NCBI GenBank assembly: GCA_964444125.1
Contig: CAYUFB010000005.1
Coordinates: forward strand, 1 to 50,135
Direction of reading: 5' to 3'
DNA from: CAYUFB01 sp964444125
Lineage (GTDB): Bacteria > Patescibacteriota > Dojkabacteria > B142 > JAFGMG01
DNA length: 50,135 nt
Within the stretch, counting starts at the first letter, position 1, and the number at the start of each line of letters is the position of its first letter. The translations under genes were made by a program, and so were the position numbers. Shown here in pieces: positions 8,601 through 15,684 of this stretch. The notes under the pieces were generated by a model. It was not told where the DNA came from, did not search any database, and saw only the letters and a list, made by a program, of their open reading frames with translations.

Positions 8601-10219
8601 TAATTAAAGATAGTAAAACAAAATTAGCGGTTGAATCTGATAGAGATTATTTTGAGCGAGTAGAGAAAACGATCATGACAGAAGGTTTATTGGACTATCC
8701 AAACCATCTATTTATGTGTAGCGACCTAAATGTAGTATCTTCGAATTTATCAGAGTTGAATACAACAAATTTTGATAATGCTCAAAAAGATAGGCTTGAA
8801 GATCTAATAGGATATATTGATTCTACTGATTGTATCGGGCCAGCCATGTCAAGTGATCCTATGCAGGATTGGCTTTGCGCCAACGACTACCTTGAACCAG
8901 TATATTGTCAAAATAATCTAGTTTGTATACCAGTACAATTATATGAAAACGAGGGTACAGGAGGTGCTGAATTGATCAAGGGCAATCTAGCTTACCCATA
9001 TAAAGAAGATACACAAATACGAATTTCTCAAAATTATATAAAAGGTGTGCACCCAGGTTTGGATATAGCGATGCCAATAGGTAATCCAATATTTAGTGTA
9101 GCAGATGGTGAAGTCATTTATACCAAAATATTTAAGGGAGCATCAGCAGGAGAAAAAAAAGGAGCTTTCTATGATGAGTATGGTACTTTTGTTGTTGTTG
9201 ATCATGGAGGTTTTGTCTCTATTTATGCTCATTTAAACGAATTAGCACCACTCGAAGTGGGACAGAAAATCAAGATGCACCATTTACTTGGATACTCTGG
9301 TAATACCGGAAATAGCACTGGTCCACATCTTCATCTGGAACTCAGATTGACAAATGGAAATTGTCTAAATGCTGGTACTTATCGATTGGCGACATGTACC
9401 GTAGATCCACTCAGTTTCTTATCCCGCGAGGCAACACCAGAAACTGTGGAGGAGTCAGTACAACAAAAAGCTGAGTGTATAACAGCTGAGGGTAAACCAG
9501 GCTATTATGGTATAGATTATACGACTGGATCTGCTAATATTTTAGATTCCCAGAGACCCGGACAGACATATACACCAAAGACAAATGACGAATTAGAAAA
9601 GCTAGTTCTTGATACCTGTCCTCTAGTTGTTAATTCATGTGATGCTAAATGTCTAGAAAAGACAAAAAATTATGTGTTAGCATTAGCCGATAGAAATATT
9701 AGATCTATGGCTAATTATTCTGTTCCCAAGCATTACTCTAAAGATGAGATTTCCTCATTTATGGATCAAATGTGGCAAGAAAGTCAAAATACTGATACAC
9801 CATTTCACTGGCTTGTAGCTCTTTGGCTATCGGAAAATGGTCTAAATCCTGTATACAAAAATCAAAGAACAGATATCAAGTCTGATATTTTTGGCTGTGG
9901 TGTGTATTGTACTCCACCACCTGCAGATTTTAGAGAGGAAATGGCTTGTGTACTAAGGAAACTGCCTGGGTGTTCATTTATTTATGAATTTGATGCATCC
10001 AAACCAGGCTACTACTTACAACCATATGGTCCAATTGCTACTAATCCAACATTTGCAACCAAAGTACTATTGGTTTGGGATAGATTGGCCGAAGTTAGTG
10101 GATTTAGTCGAAGTAGAGAAACGAATGAAACTTGTAATATGTATGTATATGAAAGAGGAGACGGGGATTGGGATAAACTTGAAAAATGGGCTATACCACT
10201 TATTAGAAATACAAACTAA
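5660..10219 (+). CDS. Giant exported multidomain hydrolase: SGNH + glycosidase-like + M23 peptidase
   Basis: The product is 1519 residues. A membrane anchor or signal at about 16-36 is followed by an SGNH/GDSL hydrolase region (about 70-250) with IGDSIS near 77, GTND near 138 and DGLHLN near 228 (the Asp/His pair). A Gly/Ser linker (about 254-270) leads to a TIM-barrel glycosidase-like region (about 285-510) with GHNEP near 365 and YITETG near 480, as in clan GH-A acid/base and nucleophile strands. After a large cysteine-containing middle part of unknown fold comes an M23/LytM peptidase (about 1115-1250) with HPGLD near 1131 and HLHLE near 1223. The C-terminus (about 1310-1519) is unknown and possibly muramidase-like. 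It is probably a cell-envelope or attachment enzyme. A palindrome at 8463-8478 is inserted in frame. Confidence 0.8.
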   Translation: MNNQMNNPEKILKRKAIVFVLVMMLVASLVVLFIINDTKNTRQENRSSVAGVATEKYVKYNLEYCTNLDKTKQIKIGDSISSHPEYMPWAEHLAKGSARSDWYTAGGNDPEAGDIYAKYKAYLESGKGKGGSAVIMLGTNDCTLDGVGRPGYSIENFKKNINEIITTLESYGIKPILSTFPRRASNYEVQCNEEGYNKAIQEIAYTKNIPLRDIEKASIDGNIPLDNDGLHLNSEANKNINAITSTICGISTSIDGGGGSGSNSNQVDSGSDASTQCDVAGGNTAWILNDTTAMVEAYNMAKNEGLSWILVIALSANDIAAHRDLLCDSEIKTIIRPCLEECELWEGDTFINALNALNCEIYATGHNEPQNEFDDREDFKAIASNTDTYLRAVAKKIAPLTKSMVNNKSSNVKVLSPVFDVHNPVNPSTTLSDLVHEEIGGDWQKLDGIAVNAYNVSGQTISERVSTFHSYVSKYGDIPFYITETGKLDNNLELLKSEYARITNEEFNYVEAVLFFNLFGSNPSEDFAFGKLIEEGTLQDVIGIDCFTGEKILSCELHNIDKYPGLRSCDTVGGVGNAVAASLSMAKEVINGKETWYANPIVTTKVTNFDLLAWLTNSNHYDTREVPYVGTSANQVMTYCTIDSLLHFSDGPINIDMTKKFAGEIKYVDEEGNFDINQEFRKIAYSMPNLGNAVACMVYRANNFSPDSESIFKLEPRFRTDVEVDISVHPSFDETIKDLKSLIEPDIRSYDSSTSYCFGQVSRIEATDKMSGPEIVEFENGGKTGVSFTRETMCSAIAGGVVNVGAYQSTACPYSKEELAADPSLRGKANPDAIFTMIDLPPGSGYMLTWPASDQLEISGGAQALAEIWKEEAKQFPLQGVFKMIHRDKSGITISLQRSVYDGLSGDPEKIYQRPLQGEDNKCTYQEFIRGSKPLAAGGKSTGNTKYVFPWMGQSKNIMERLTMLFTDFSDTNFIDDMKALIKDSKTKLAVESDRDYFERVEKTIMTEGLLDYPNHLFMCSDLNVVSSNLSELNTTNFDNAQKDRLEDLIGYIDSTDCIGPAMSSDPMQDWLCANDYLEPVYCQNNLVCIPVQLYENEGTGGAELIKGNLAYPYKEDTQIRISQNYIKGVHPGLDIAMPIGNPIFSVADGEVIYTKIFKGASAGEKKGAFYDEYGTFVVVDHGGFVSIYAHLNELAPLEVGQKIKMHHLLGYSGNTGNSTGPHLHLELRLTNGNCLNAGTYRLATCTVDPLSFLSREATPETVEESVQQKAECITAEGKPGYYGIDYTTGSANILDSQRPGQTYTPKTNDELEKLVLDTCPLVVNSCDAKCLEKTKNYVLALADRNIRSMANYSVPKHYSKDEISSFMDQMWQESQNTDTPFHWLVALWLSENGLNPVYKNQRTDIKSDIFGCGVYCTPPPADFREEMACVLRKLPGCSFIYEFDASKPGYYLQPYGPIATNPTFATKVLLVWDRLAEVSGFSRSRETNETCNMYVYERGDGDWDKLEKWAIPLIRNTN
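8463..8478. repeat. GC-rich palindrome inside the giant hydrolase gene
   Basis: TTGCCGC-AG-GCGGCAA is a perfect 7-bp inverted repeat around two bases. It is read in frame as part of LAAGGKS at about residue 936. It is far more GC-rich than the flanking coding DNA and resembles the small palindromes found between genes in this window. Confidence 0.6.
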
Positions 10220-10698
10220 TGAAATTACCAAAATTTACTATTCCAAAAATTAATACCCCTAGAATCAAGATTGACTTTAATAATCCGGATGATGTCAAAA
10301 AGATTGCCGTAATTATTGCAGCTGTGATATTTATCGTACTACTTTTGGCATATCTTTTTATTGATGATAGAAGAAGGCAAAGTGAGATTGATCGTGGACG
10401 TCAAATAGAAAGAATTGCGACAATATCTGATACATTAGAGAATACTGTCATTAATTATACTGAAGAGAAAGATACATATGCTATTGATTATCCTGGGTAC
10501 AAAACTATAGATGAGGCGGAGCTTGAAACGATTACCTGGTTTAAGGAAAATACTACCCTTGAAGAAGTGACAATAATATATGGCGGTATTGCTGGAGACA
10601 AAAGGACATATGATTTGACAAAACCCTTATCTGAACTATTTCAAAACAATCCACTTCTAAATGTCCCCGATTCCGAACCATTATTTGATGGAAGATAA
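10219..10698 (+). CDS. Single-pass membrane protein, probable partner of the giant hydrolase
   Basis: This 159-residue protein starts inside the stop codon of the giant hydrolase (TAATG), so the two are coupled. The N-terminal 28 residues are basic and proline-rich (KLPKFTIPKINTPRIKI). One membrane helix spans about 31-50 (IAVIIAAVIFIVLLLAYLFI), and a charged external domain of about 105 residues follows. No family is recognised. It may anchor or localise the upstream enzyme. A 3' gap of about 85 bases separates it from tRNA-Leu. Confidence 0.7.
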   Translation: MKLPKFTIPKINTPRIKIDFNNPDDVKKIAVIIAAVIFIVLLLAYLFIDDRRRQSEIDRGRQIERIATISDTLENTVINYTEEKDTYAIDYPGYKTIDEAELETITWFKENTTLEEVTIIYGGIAGDKRTYDLTKPLSELFQNNPLLNVPDSEPLFDGR

Positions 10699-10782
10699 TT
10701 ATGTCAAGATGTTGCTACAATGTATTTATAAACTGAGGTAGAATTTAGTAAGAACAGATGATATAATTATTTCGCTACAAGA

Positions 10783-10865
10783 GCCGAGATGGTGGAACTG
10801 GTAGACACGCTGGTCTTAGGAACCAGTGCCTTTACGGCGTGGGGGTTCGACTCCCCCTTTCGGCA
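10783..10865 (+). tRNA. tRNA-Leu (UAG)
   Basis: This is a class II tRNA with a long variable arm. The acceptor stem is GCCGAGA/TTTCGGC with discriminator A. The anticodon arm is CTGGT-CTTAGGA-ACCAG, giving anticodon TAG. The variable arm is around TGCCTTTACGGCGT and the T arm is GGGGG-TTCGACT-CCCCC. CCA is not encoded. Its last 17 bases recur twice downstream, after a GIY-YIG gene. Confidence 0.95.
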
Positions 10866-10896
10866 CTTTCTATATGCTTTCTGAATAATTCAAGTC

Positions 10897-11142
10897 ATGT
10901 TATATACTGTTTACGTTATTAAAAGCTTGAAACGTACATATAGATACATTGGTATAACTAATAATCTAGCTCGAAGATTGTCTGAGCACAATTCTGGTAG
11001 AAATAAAACTACTAGCCCATACAAACCTTTCAAAATAGTCTTTAGTGAAGTATATCCAGATAGAATCTCTGCGCGAAAAAGAGAGAAATATTTAAAATCT
11101 GGAATTGGAAGAGAGTATATTAAAAGTTTAATGTTAGACTAG
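10897..11142 (+). CDS. GIY-YIG nuclease domain protein
   Basis: This 81-residue protein consists of a single GIY-YIG nuclease domain of the UPF0213-like type. The core YTVYVIKS..RTYRYIGITNNLARRLSEHNSG carries the two tyrosines, the YIG, and the catalytic Arg in LARRL. The segment FSEVYPDRISARKREKYLKSGIGREY carries the Glu-bearing helix. The length is typical for these minimal proteins. It begins 31 bases after the end of tRNA-Leu, and its stop codon directly abuts a partial copy of the tRNA 3' end. This setting suggests a small mobile or homing unit; that role is inference. Confidence 0.88.
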   Translation: MLYTVYVIKSLKRTYRYIGITNNLARRLSEHNSGRNKTTSPYKPFKIVFSEVYPDRISARKREKYLKSGIGREYIKSLMLD

Positions 11143-11144
11143 TT

Positions 11145-11195
11145 TGGCGTGGGGGCCTGCCTGCCGGCAGGCAGGTTCGACTCCCCCTTTCGGCA
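11145..11195 (+). repeat. Partial tRNA-Leu 3' end, copy 2, split by a 20-bp palindrome
   Basis: GGCGTGGGGG and GTTCGACTCCCCCTTTCGGCA match the tRNA-Leu variable/T-arm/acceptor region (10836-10865), two bases after the GIY-YIG stop. The perfect palindrome CCTGCCTGCCGGCAGGCAGG (11156-11175) sits inside the T arm, so this copy cannot form a normal tRNA end. Confidence 0.85.
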
Positions 11196-11612
11196 TATTT
11201 CCATGAATCAAAACCTTTGGGGAGGAGAAGTTTATCCCGACTTTAGCTTTGTTTACAAAGCATTAAGGAGGGGACTCCCCCTTTCGGCATATTTTTTCAA
11301 TATTCAACATCTTCTGTTGCTCCATAATGTTAATTGCGTTATTTACCAATGAGTAGTATTTCATACAGATCTACACAACTTAACACTAAATGCTCATTTC
11401 GCCTAATATTATTTTATTTGGCTACTTCCACAGATTCTGAAACAAGTCTGCCAGAGGCAGACAAGTTCAGAATGACGTTTTATGCTGACAATAATGACTA
11501 CTGAATATTGAATACCGAATGCTGAATACTGAATACTGTAAATTGTTAAACATTTGCAATTTCCCGACTATTACTTTAAAGTGTTAAAGGATAATATATT
11601 ATAAATTCATTC
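11196..11612. other. Repeat-rich non-coding gap
   Basis: Besides tRNA copy 3 this gap holds two repeats. At about 11433-11475 is a TTCTGAA..TTCAGAATGAC inverted repeat with a smaller palindrome TCTGCC-AGA-GGCAGA (11447-11461) nested in it. At 11501-11540 is a run of degenerate 7-8-base units of the type TGAATACT. No RNA gene or protein gene is supported. Confidence 0.6.
11273..11294 (+). repeat. Partial tRNA-Leu 3' end, copy 3
   Basis: The 22 bases GACTCCCCC-TTTCGGCATATTT are identical to 11179-11200 in copy 2. The first 17 match tRNA-Leu (10849-10865). Spacing to copy 2 is 94 bases. The space between them has no credible gene. Confidence 0.85.
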
Positions 11613-11912
11613 ATGAATAGTGACCAATTTGATAAAGATTTACAGAAACTTGCCAAGTCCTTTTTGAAAGTAAGAAATGCTCAAGAAGCCAAAAATTATC
11701 TTAAAGATCTTTTCTCATCCAAAGAACTAGATAATCTTGTTTTAAGATTTAAGATAGCACAGATGCTACATCAGGGAGATTCATATGTTGAGATAGAAAG
11801 ATCAACTGGAGCAAGTTCTGCAACAATTGCTAGAATAAGCGAAGCTCTCAAATATGGAGGCAATGATGGATTAAGAATGATACTTGATAGACTCAAGAGA
11901 AAAGGTGCATAA
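11613..11912 (+). CDS. TrpR-like (YerC/YecD family) regulator
   Basis: This 99-residue all-helical protein is of the YerC/YecD branch of the Trp repressor superfamily. The pattern FLKVRNAQEAKNYLKDLFSSKEL..L..R..IAQML.QG.SY.EIERSTGASSATIARIS spans nearly the whole protein. The helix-turn-helix lies at about 58-80 (SYVEIERSTGASSATIARIS). Targets are unknown. It is widespread in Gram-positive bacteria and CPR. It ends four bases before the 3' end of the convergent recQ gene. Confidence 0.9.
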   Translation: MNSDQFDKDLQKLAKSFLKVRNAQEAKNYLKDLFSSKELDNLVLRFKIAQMLHQGDSYVEIERSTGASSATIARISEALKYGGNDGLRMILDRLKRKGA

Positions 11913-11916
11913 ATTT

Positions 11917-13104
11917 TCATACTTTCTCGCCAAAATAGTTTAGAATGTATTCCATCTTTGGTTTGTCTGTGATCAAATAGTCAACCATAGCCTGAAGTTG
12001 TCTTTCGCGCCATTGAAAAAGTTTTGAATTTTCACCTTCAACTATATTTAATTGATCAAATCTCTTTTTGATATCATTAAATGAATAAATAATTTCACAA
12101 ACAGAATTTTTTTGATCTCGTCCTGCGCGACCTGCTTCTTGATAGTAATCCTCAATACTTCCAGGGAATCCAAGATGATAGACGTATCTAATATCTGGTT
12201 TATCAATTCCCATACCAAATGCGTTAGTAGCAAATATTACGTCATATTTGTTTTGCATAAATTCATTTTGAATTTGAGTCCTAGAAATCCGATCGAGTCC
12301 CGCATGATAAAAACTTGCCTTCGTTCCCGATTGCTGACAAATATTTGCTAATCTTTCACATTGAATCCTTGAATTTGCAAAAATAAGACTTAATTTATCA
12401 TGAGAATGCAATTTTTCTATTATCAATTTCTCCTTTAAGTGTTCATCTGTCCTAGTGACTTTTAAGGTTAAATTATTTCGTCTAAATGAATTGATATATG
12501 TTCTAGAGTTATACAAATTTAGCTGTTGCTTGATATCAAGGATAGTCTTTTTTGTCGCTGTGGCAGTAAATGCTGCAATAACTGGTTTATTTCGCAGTAA
12601 ATTTATAAATTTTAGAATATTTAAATAAGAAGGTCTGAAATCATGTCCCCACATGCTTATACAATGACATTCATCAATCGCTACAAGATCAACTTTAATA
12701 TTTTTAATAACATGTATAAAATTTTTTGTTTCTAATCTTTCTGGAGCTATATATAGAAATTTGTACTTATTGTTCTTTAAGTTATTTATTATTTGCTCTA
12801 TCTCTCTGTTTTCTAGCGTACTACTTAAATATGCTGCAGAAATATTTCTTTTGTTTAAGCTATCAACTTGATCTTTCATCAAGGCGATTAAAGGCGAGAT
12901 CACAATAGTTAAATTTGGGAAATACAATCCTGGAATTTGATAGCAAAGTGATTTCCCTCCTCCAGTAGGTAGGATCGCTAGTGTGTCTTTTTTTGCAATA
13001 ATCGTTTTGATAATGTCTTCTTGTCCTGGTCTAAAGTTATCAAAACCATAATACTTGTATAGAAGATTATGTATTTCTCCATGATAAATAATTTTTTTTT
13101 GCAT
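11917..13104 (-). CDS. recQ: RecQ-family DNA helicase, short form
   Basis: This 395-residue 3'-5' DNA helicase has the RecQ core: FRPGQEDII (motif 0), Walker A LPTGGGKSLCYQIP near 45, DECHCISMWGHDFR near 141, FTATAT, and QEAGRAGRDQ (motif VI). After the core it stops at YLITDKPKMEYILNYFGEKV, within the zinc-binding region. The cysteines of a usual RecQ zinc site, RQC winged helix and HRDC are missing. E. coli RecQ is about 610 residues. The frame ends in a normal stop with no sign of a frameshift, so this may be a natural minimal RecQ. Confidence 0.88.
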   Translation of the reverse strand: MQKKIIYHGEIHNLLYKYYGFDNFRPGQEDIIKTIIAKKDTLAILPTGGGKSLCYQIPGLYFPNLTIVISPLIALMKDQVDSLNKRNISAAYLSSTLENREIEQIINNLKNNKYKFLYIAPERLETKNFIHVIKNIKVDLVAIDECHCISMWGHDFRPSYLNILKFINLLRNKPVIAAFTATATKKTILDIKQQLNLYNSRTYINSFRRNNLTLKVTRTDEHLKEKLIIEKLHSHDKLSLIFANSRIQCERLANICQQSGTKASFYHAGLDRISRTQIQNEFMQNKYDVIFATNAFGMGIDKPDIRYVYHLGFPGSIEDYYQEAGRAGRDQKNSVCEIIYSFNDIKKRFDQLNIVEGENSKLFQWRERQLQAMVDYLITDKPKMEYILNYFGEKV

Positions 13105-13146
13105 GATGAAATACTAGCACCTAAAGATTATAAAGCTATGAAAAGT

Positions 13147-13905
13147 TTATGAATTTTTTATTATCCTAGAATATATCTTGACAGCAGAAATCGTCAGGAA
13201 GGGCATTACAACGAGATTTATTATTGGAATAGACGTCAGTGTTAGAGTGATAAATCCAAATGGAGCTGATACATAATAGTTATCTAATATAAATTTGTAT
13301 TTGGTCTTAAAATTTAGCCTCATTCTTTCTAATGTGCAATCAAAAAAATCCAATGATGACATCGATATCGCAAACAGAAAATTTATAATTCCATATACAA
13401 GGGGACCAAATATTGGCATCAAATTTATTGGAAATGTGATGATCAAAAGTAATAAACTTAAAACTATTTTTTTTATTTCAAAATCAATGGATCGTTTGAG
13501 GTCAAAATAGGCTTGCCTGAAGATTGTTTTAGTTTCGTCAATATATGGTACGTTTAATTCTTCCATAGCAATCTCTGCAATCTCTCCATAGAACGGACTC
13601 CCTATAGTCATGCTCAAATTTATAAAAATTAGGTAGCTTATAATAAGGGAAACTATAATCCAAATAGTATCTAGCACGTATTCCAGTACAGCAATTTTTT
13701 CGAAAATACTTCGGAGAAAACCCCAATCATTAATACTTTCAAAAATCTCAAAAAAAAGAAATATTGAGAAGATAAATACTACAAAATTAATGAAAATAGG
13801 AGCAAGTACATATATCCAGATTCTGGGATGTGCTAAAACAAACCCAATACTTTCAAATATACTTAATATGCTATAGAAAAACATGTAAATTTTTGTCATA
13901 ATCAA
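13147..13905 (-). CDS. EI24/CysZ-type polytopic membrane protein
   Basis: The protein has 252 residues and about four to six hydrophobic segments (roughly 22-50, 75-105, 140-180, 210-240). The segment IGSPFYGEIAEIAMEEL and the later FGPLVYGIINFLFAISMSSLDFFDCTLERMRLNF are typical of the EI24 domain, shared by CysZ sulfate permeases and many uncharacterised bacterial proteins. The sulfate role is not implied here. It is divergent from the M29 aminopeptidase and shares a roughly 25-base gap with it. Confidence 0.75.
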   Translation of the reverse strand: MIMTKIYMFFYSILSIFESIGFVLAHPRIWIYVLAPIFINFVVFIFSIFLFFEIFESINDWGFLRSIFEKIAVLEYVLDTIWIIVSLIISYLIFINLSMTIGSPFYGEIAEIAMEELNVPYIDETKTIFRQAYFDLKRSIDFEIKKIVLSLLLLIITFPINLMPIFGPLVYGIINFLFAISMSSLDFFDCTLERMRLNFKTKYKFILDNYYVSAPFGFITLTLTSIPIINLVVMPFLTISAVKIYSRIIKNS

Positions 13906-13930
13906 TGGTTAATTTCATCAAAATTTTATC

Positions 13931-15130
13931 ATGTTTGAACCAAGTCAAGAACAATTAAAAAAATATGCGGATGTATTAATTAAATTCGCACTTAATTCTG
14001 GTGCTGGAGTCAAAAAAGGTGAAGTGGTAGGATTATTTGTCCCTGATGTTGCTAAACCATTATTAATTGAATTATATAAATCAGTTCTAGAATCAGGAGC
14101 ATATCCAATAATCAGGATGCTTCCTACAGGCATTGATAGAATTGGTTATGAGTTTTCTAGTGATGAGCAACTCAAGTTTTTTCCCAAAAAGTACCAAAAA
14201 GCTTTGGTAGACACAATTGATCATCAAGTTGGAATAATCGCTGATACGAATCTACACGAATTGGAAGGGATCGATCCAAAAAAAATACTATTATCATACA
14301 AATCTAGAAAACAAGTAAGGGAGTGGATGGATGCAAAAGAATACTCTGGCAAATTTACCTGGACTTTGGCTTTATATCCAACAGCAGCACTTGCGAGTGA
14401 AGCAGGCTTATCAATAGAGGATTTTTGGGGACAAATAGAGAAAGCCTGTTTTTTGGATCAAACAGATCCAATTAAAATATGGAAAAATATCGCCAAGAAG
14501 CAAGATATGCTCAGAAATAAACTCGATAAGTTGCAAATTGATTATCTTAAAATCAAAGGAACGAAAATTGATCTTAAAGTAAAAATCGGAAAGAATCGTA
14601 AATGGCTGGGAGGCAGCGGTAGAAATATACCAAGCTTTGAGATATTCACAAGCCCTGATTGGAGAGGGACAGAAGGATATATTTACTTCAATCAACCACT
14701 ATACATGTATGGAACCAAAGTAAGAGATATCGAATTATGGTTTGAAGAGGGCAGGGTAGTTAAAGCCAAAGCATCACGTGGGGAAGGGTTGCTACTAGAT
14801 ATGATCAGACAAAAAGGTGCTGATAAATTAGGTGAGTTCTCACTCACAGATAAAGATTTTTCTAGAATCTCAAAATTTATGGCAAACACACTTTTTGATG
14901 AAAATATTGGAGGTAGATACGGCAATATGCATGTAGCTTTGGGACTAGCTTACAAAGATGCGTTAGATGGGGATCCGTCAAAACTCAAAAAAAGTGAGTG
15001 GAAGGAGCTTGGGTTTAATACATCAGCTGAGCACAAGGATATAATAAACACGTTGAAGAAAACTGTTACAGCGTATTGTTTCGATGGTACAAAAAAGGTT
15101 ATCTACAAGGATGGGAAATTCACAATTTAG
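13931..15130 (+). CDS. M29-family aminopeptidase
   Basis: This 399-residue protein is of the thermophilic-aminopeptidase (M29) family, dinuclear metal enzymes that remove N-terminal residues in the cytoplasm. Signatures are LIKFALNSGAGVKKGEVVGLFVPD at the start, the central GGSGRNIPSFEIFTSPDWRGTEGYIYFNQPLY with the first metal-binding Glu, and the later IGGRYGNMHVALGLAYKDAL. The length matches the family (about 400-410). The 3' end overlaps the convergent 5-FTHF cyclo-ligase gene by four bases. Confidence 0.88.
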   Translation: MFEPSQEQLKKYADVLIKFALNSGAGVKKGEVVGLFVPDVAKPLLIELYKSVLESGAYPIIRMLPTGIDRIGYEFSSDEQLKFFPKKYQKALVDTIDHQVGIIADTNLHELEGIDPKKILLSYKSRKQVREWMDAKEYSGKFTWTLALYPTAALASEAGLSIEDFWGQIEKACFLDQTDPIKIWKNIAKKQDMLRNKLDKLQIDYLKIKGTKIDLKVKIGKNRKWLGGSGRNIPSFEIFTSPDWRGTEGYIYFNQPLYMYGTKVRDIELWFEEGRVVKAKASRGEGLLLDMIRQKGADKLGEFSLTDKDFSRISKFMANTLFDENIGGRYGNMHVALGLAYKDALDGDPSKLKKSEWKELGFNTSAEHKDIINTLKKTVTAYCFDGTKKVIYKDGKFTI

Positions 15131-15684
15131 AGTTTGGGTGTATAAACCTCATCAAGTTGAACATCATGAGTTTCTATCTCAATAGCATCAACTTTTTGGA
15201 AATCATAAGCTAATCCTATTTTGTACGTTTCCTTAGGTAACTGTGCAAGAAATTTGTCATAAAAGCCTTTTCCATATCCGATCCTATTATTTTTTGCATC
15301 AAAGGCTACTAGTGGAACTATTACTAGATCTATAGTATCTAGATCAACCTTTTTTATTGAAGTTGGTACAGGTATATGATAATTATCATATTTATATTCT
15401 GTATCAGGGAATATTTCACTGTGTTGAATTTTTTGTTCAAAAGAGACCGGTACAGAAATATTTATCTTAGGATATATTTGCCAGATACTTTTTATTATTA
15501 CAAAGGTATCAATCTCTCCAGAGTCTTTTTTGGGAAGATAAATATGAATATGCTTAAACTTTTTGGCTTCTACTAATTTGAGAAGTTTTTCTGAAATCTG
15601 CAAGGTGCTCAACCATATGATACATTGTGGCAGGTTTGATCTTTTCTTGATAATTTCGTGTCGTATTTTGTTTTTTGAAGGCAT
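15127..15684 (-). CDS. 5-formyltetrahydrofolate cyclo-ligase
   Basis: This 185-residue enzyme makes 5,10-methenyl-THF from 5-formyl-THF with ATP. Seen are the basic N-terminus K..IRHEIIKKR, IYLPKKDSGEIDT, and the C-terminal signature VPLVAFDAKNNRIGYGKGFYDKFL with the glycine-rich ATP/phosphate loop, then KIGLAYDFQ. The length is normal (180-200). It begins directly after the lysS stop, with no gap, in the same direction, so it is probably co-transcribed with lysS. Confidence 0.92.
   Translation of the reverse strand: MPSKNKIRHEIIKKRSNLPQCIIWLSTLQISEKLLKLVEAKKFKHIHIYLPKKDSGEIDTFVIIKSIWQIYPKINISVPVSFEQKIQHSEIFPDTEYKYDNYHIPVPTSIKKVDLDTIDLVIVPLVAFDAKNNRIGYGKGFYDKFLAQLPKETYKIGLAYDFQKVDAIEIETHDVQLDEVYTPKL

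Noticed and set aside
10219..10698. Type IV pilin-like protein
   Set aside because: The hydrophobic segment is not at the N-terminus and there is no prepilin peptidase site (GF.LxE).
11149..11352. Open frame of 67 codons after the GIY-YIG gene
   Set aside because: It is made of the tRNA-end copies and the 20-bp palindrome; there is no protein-like signal or credible start.
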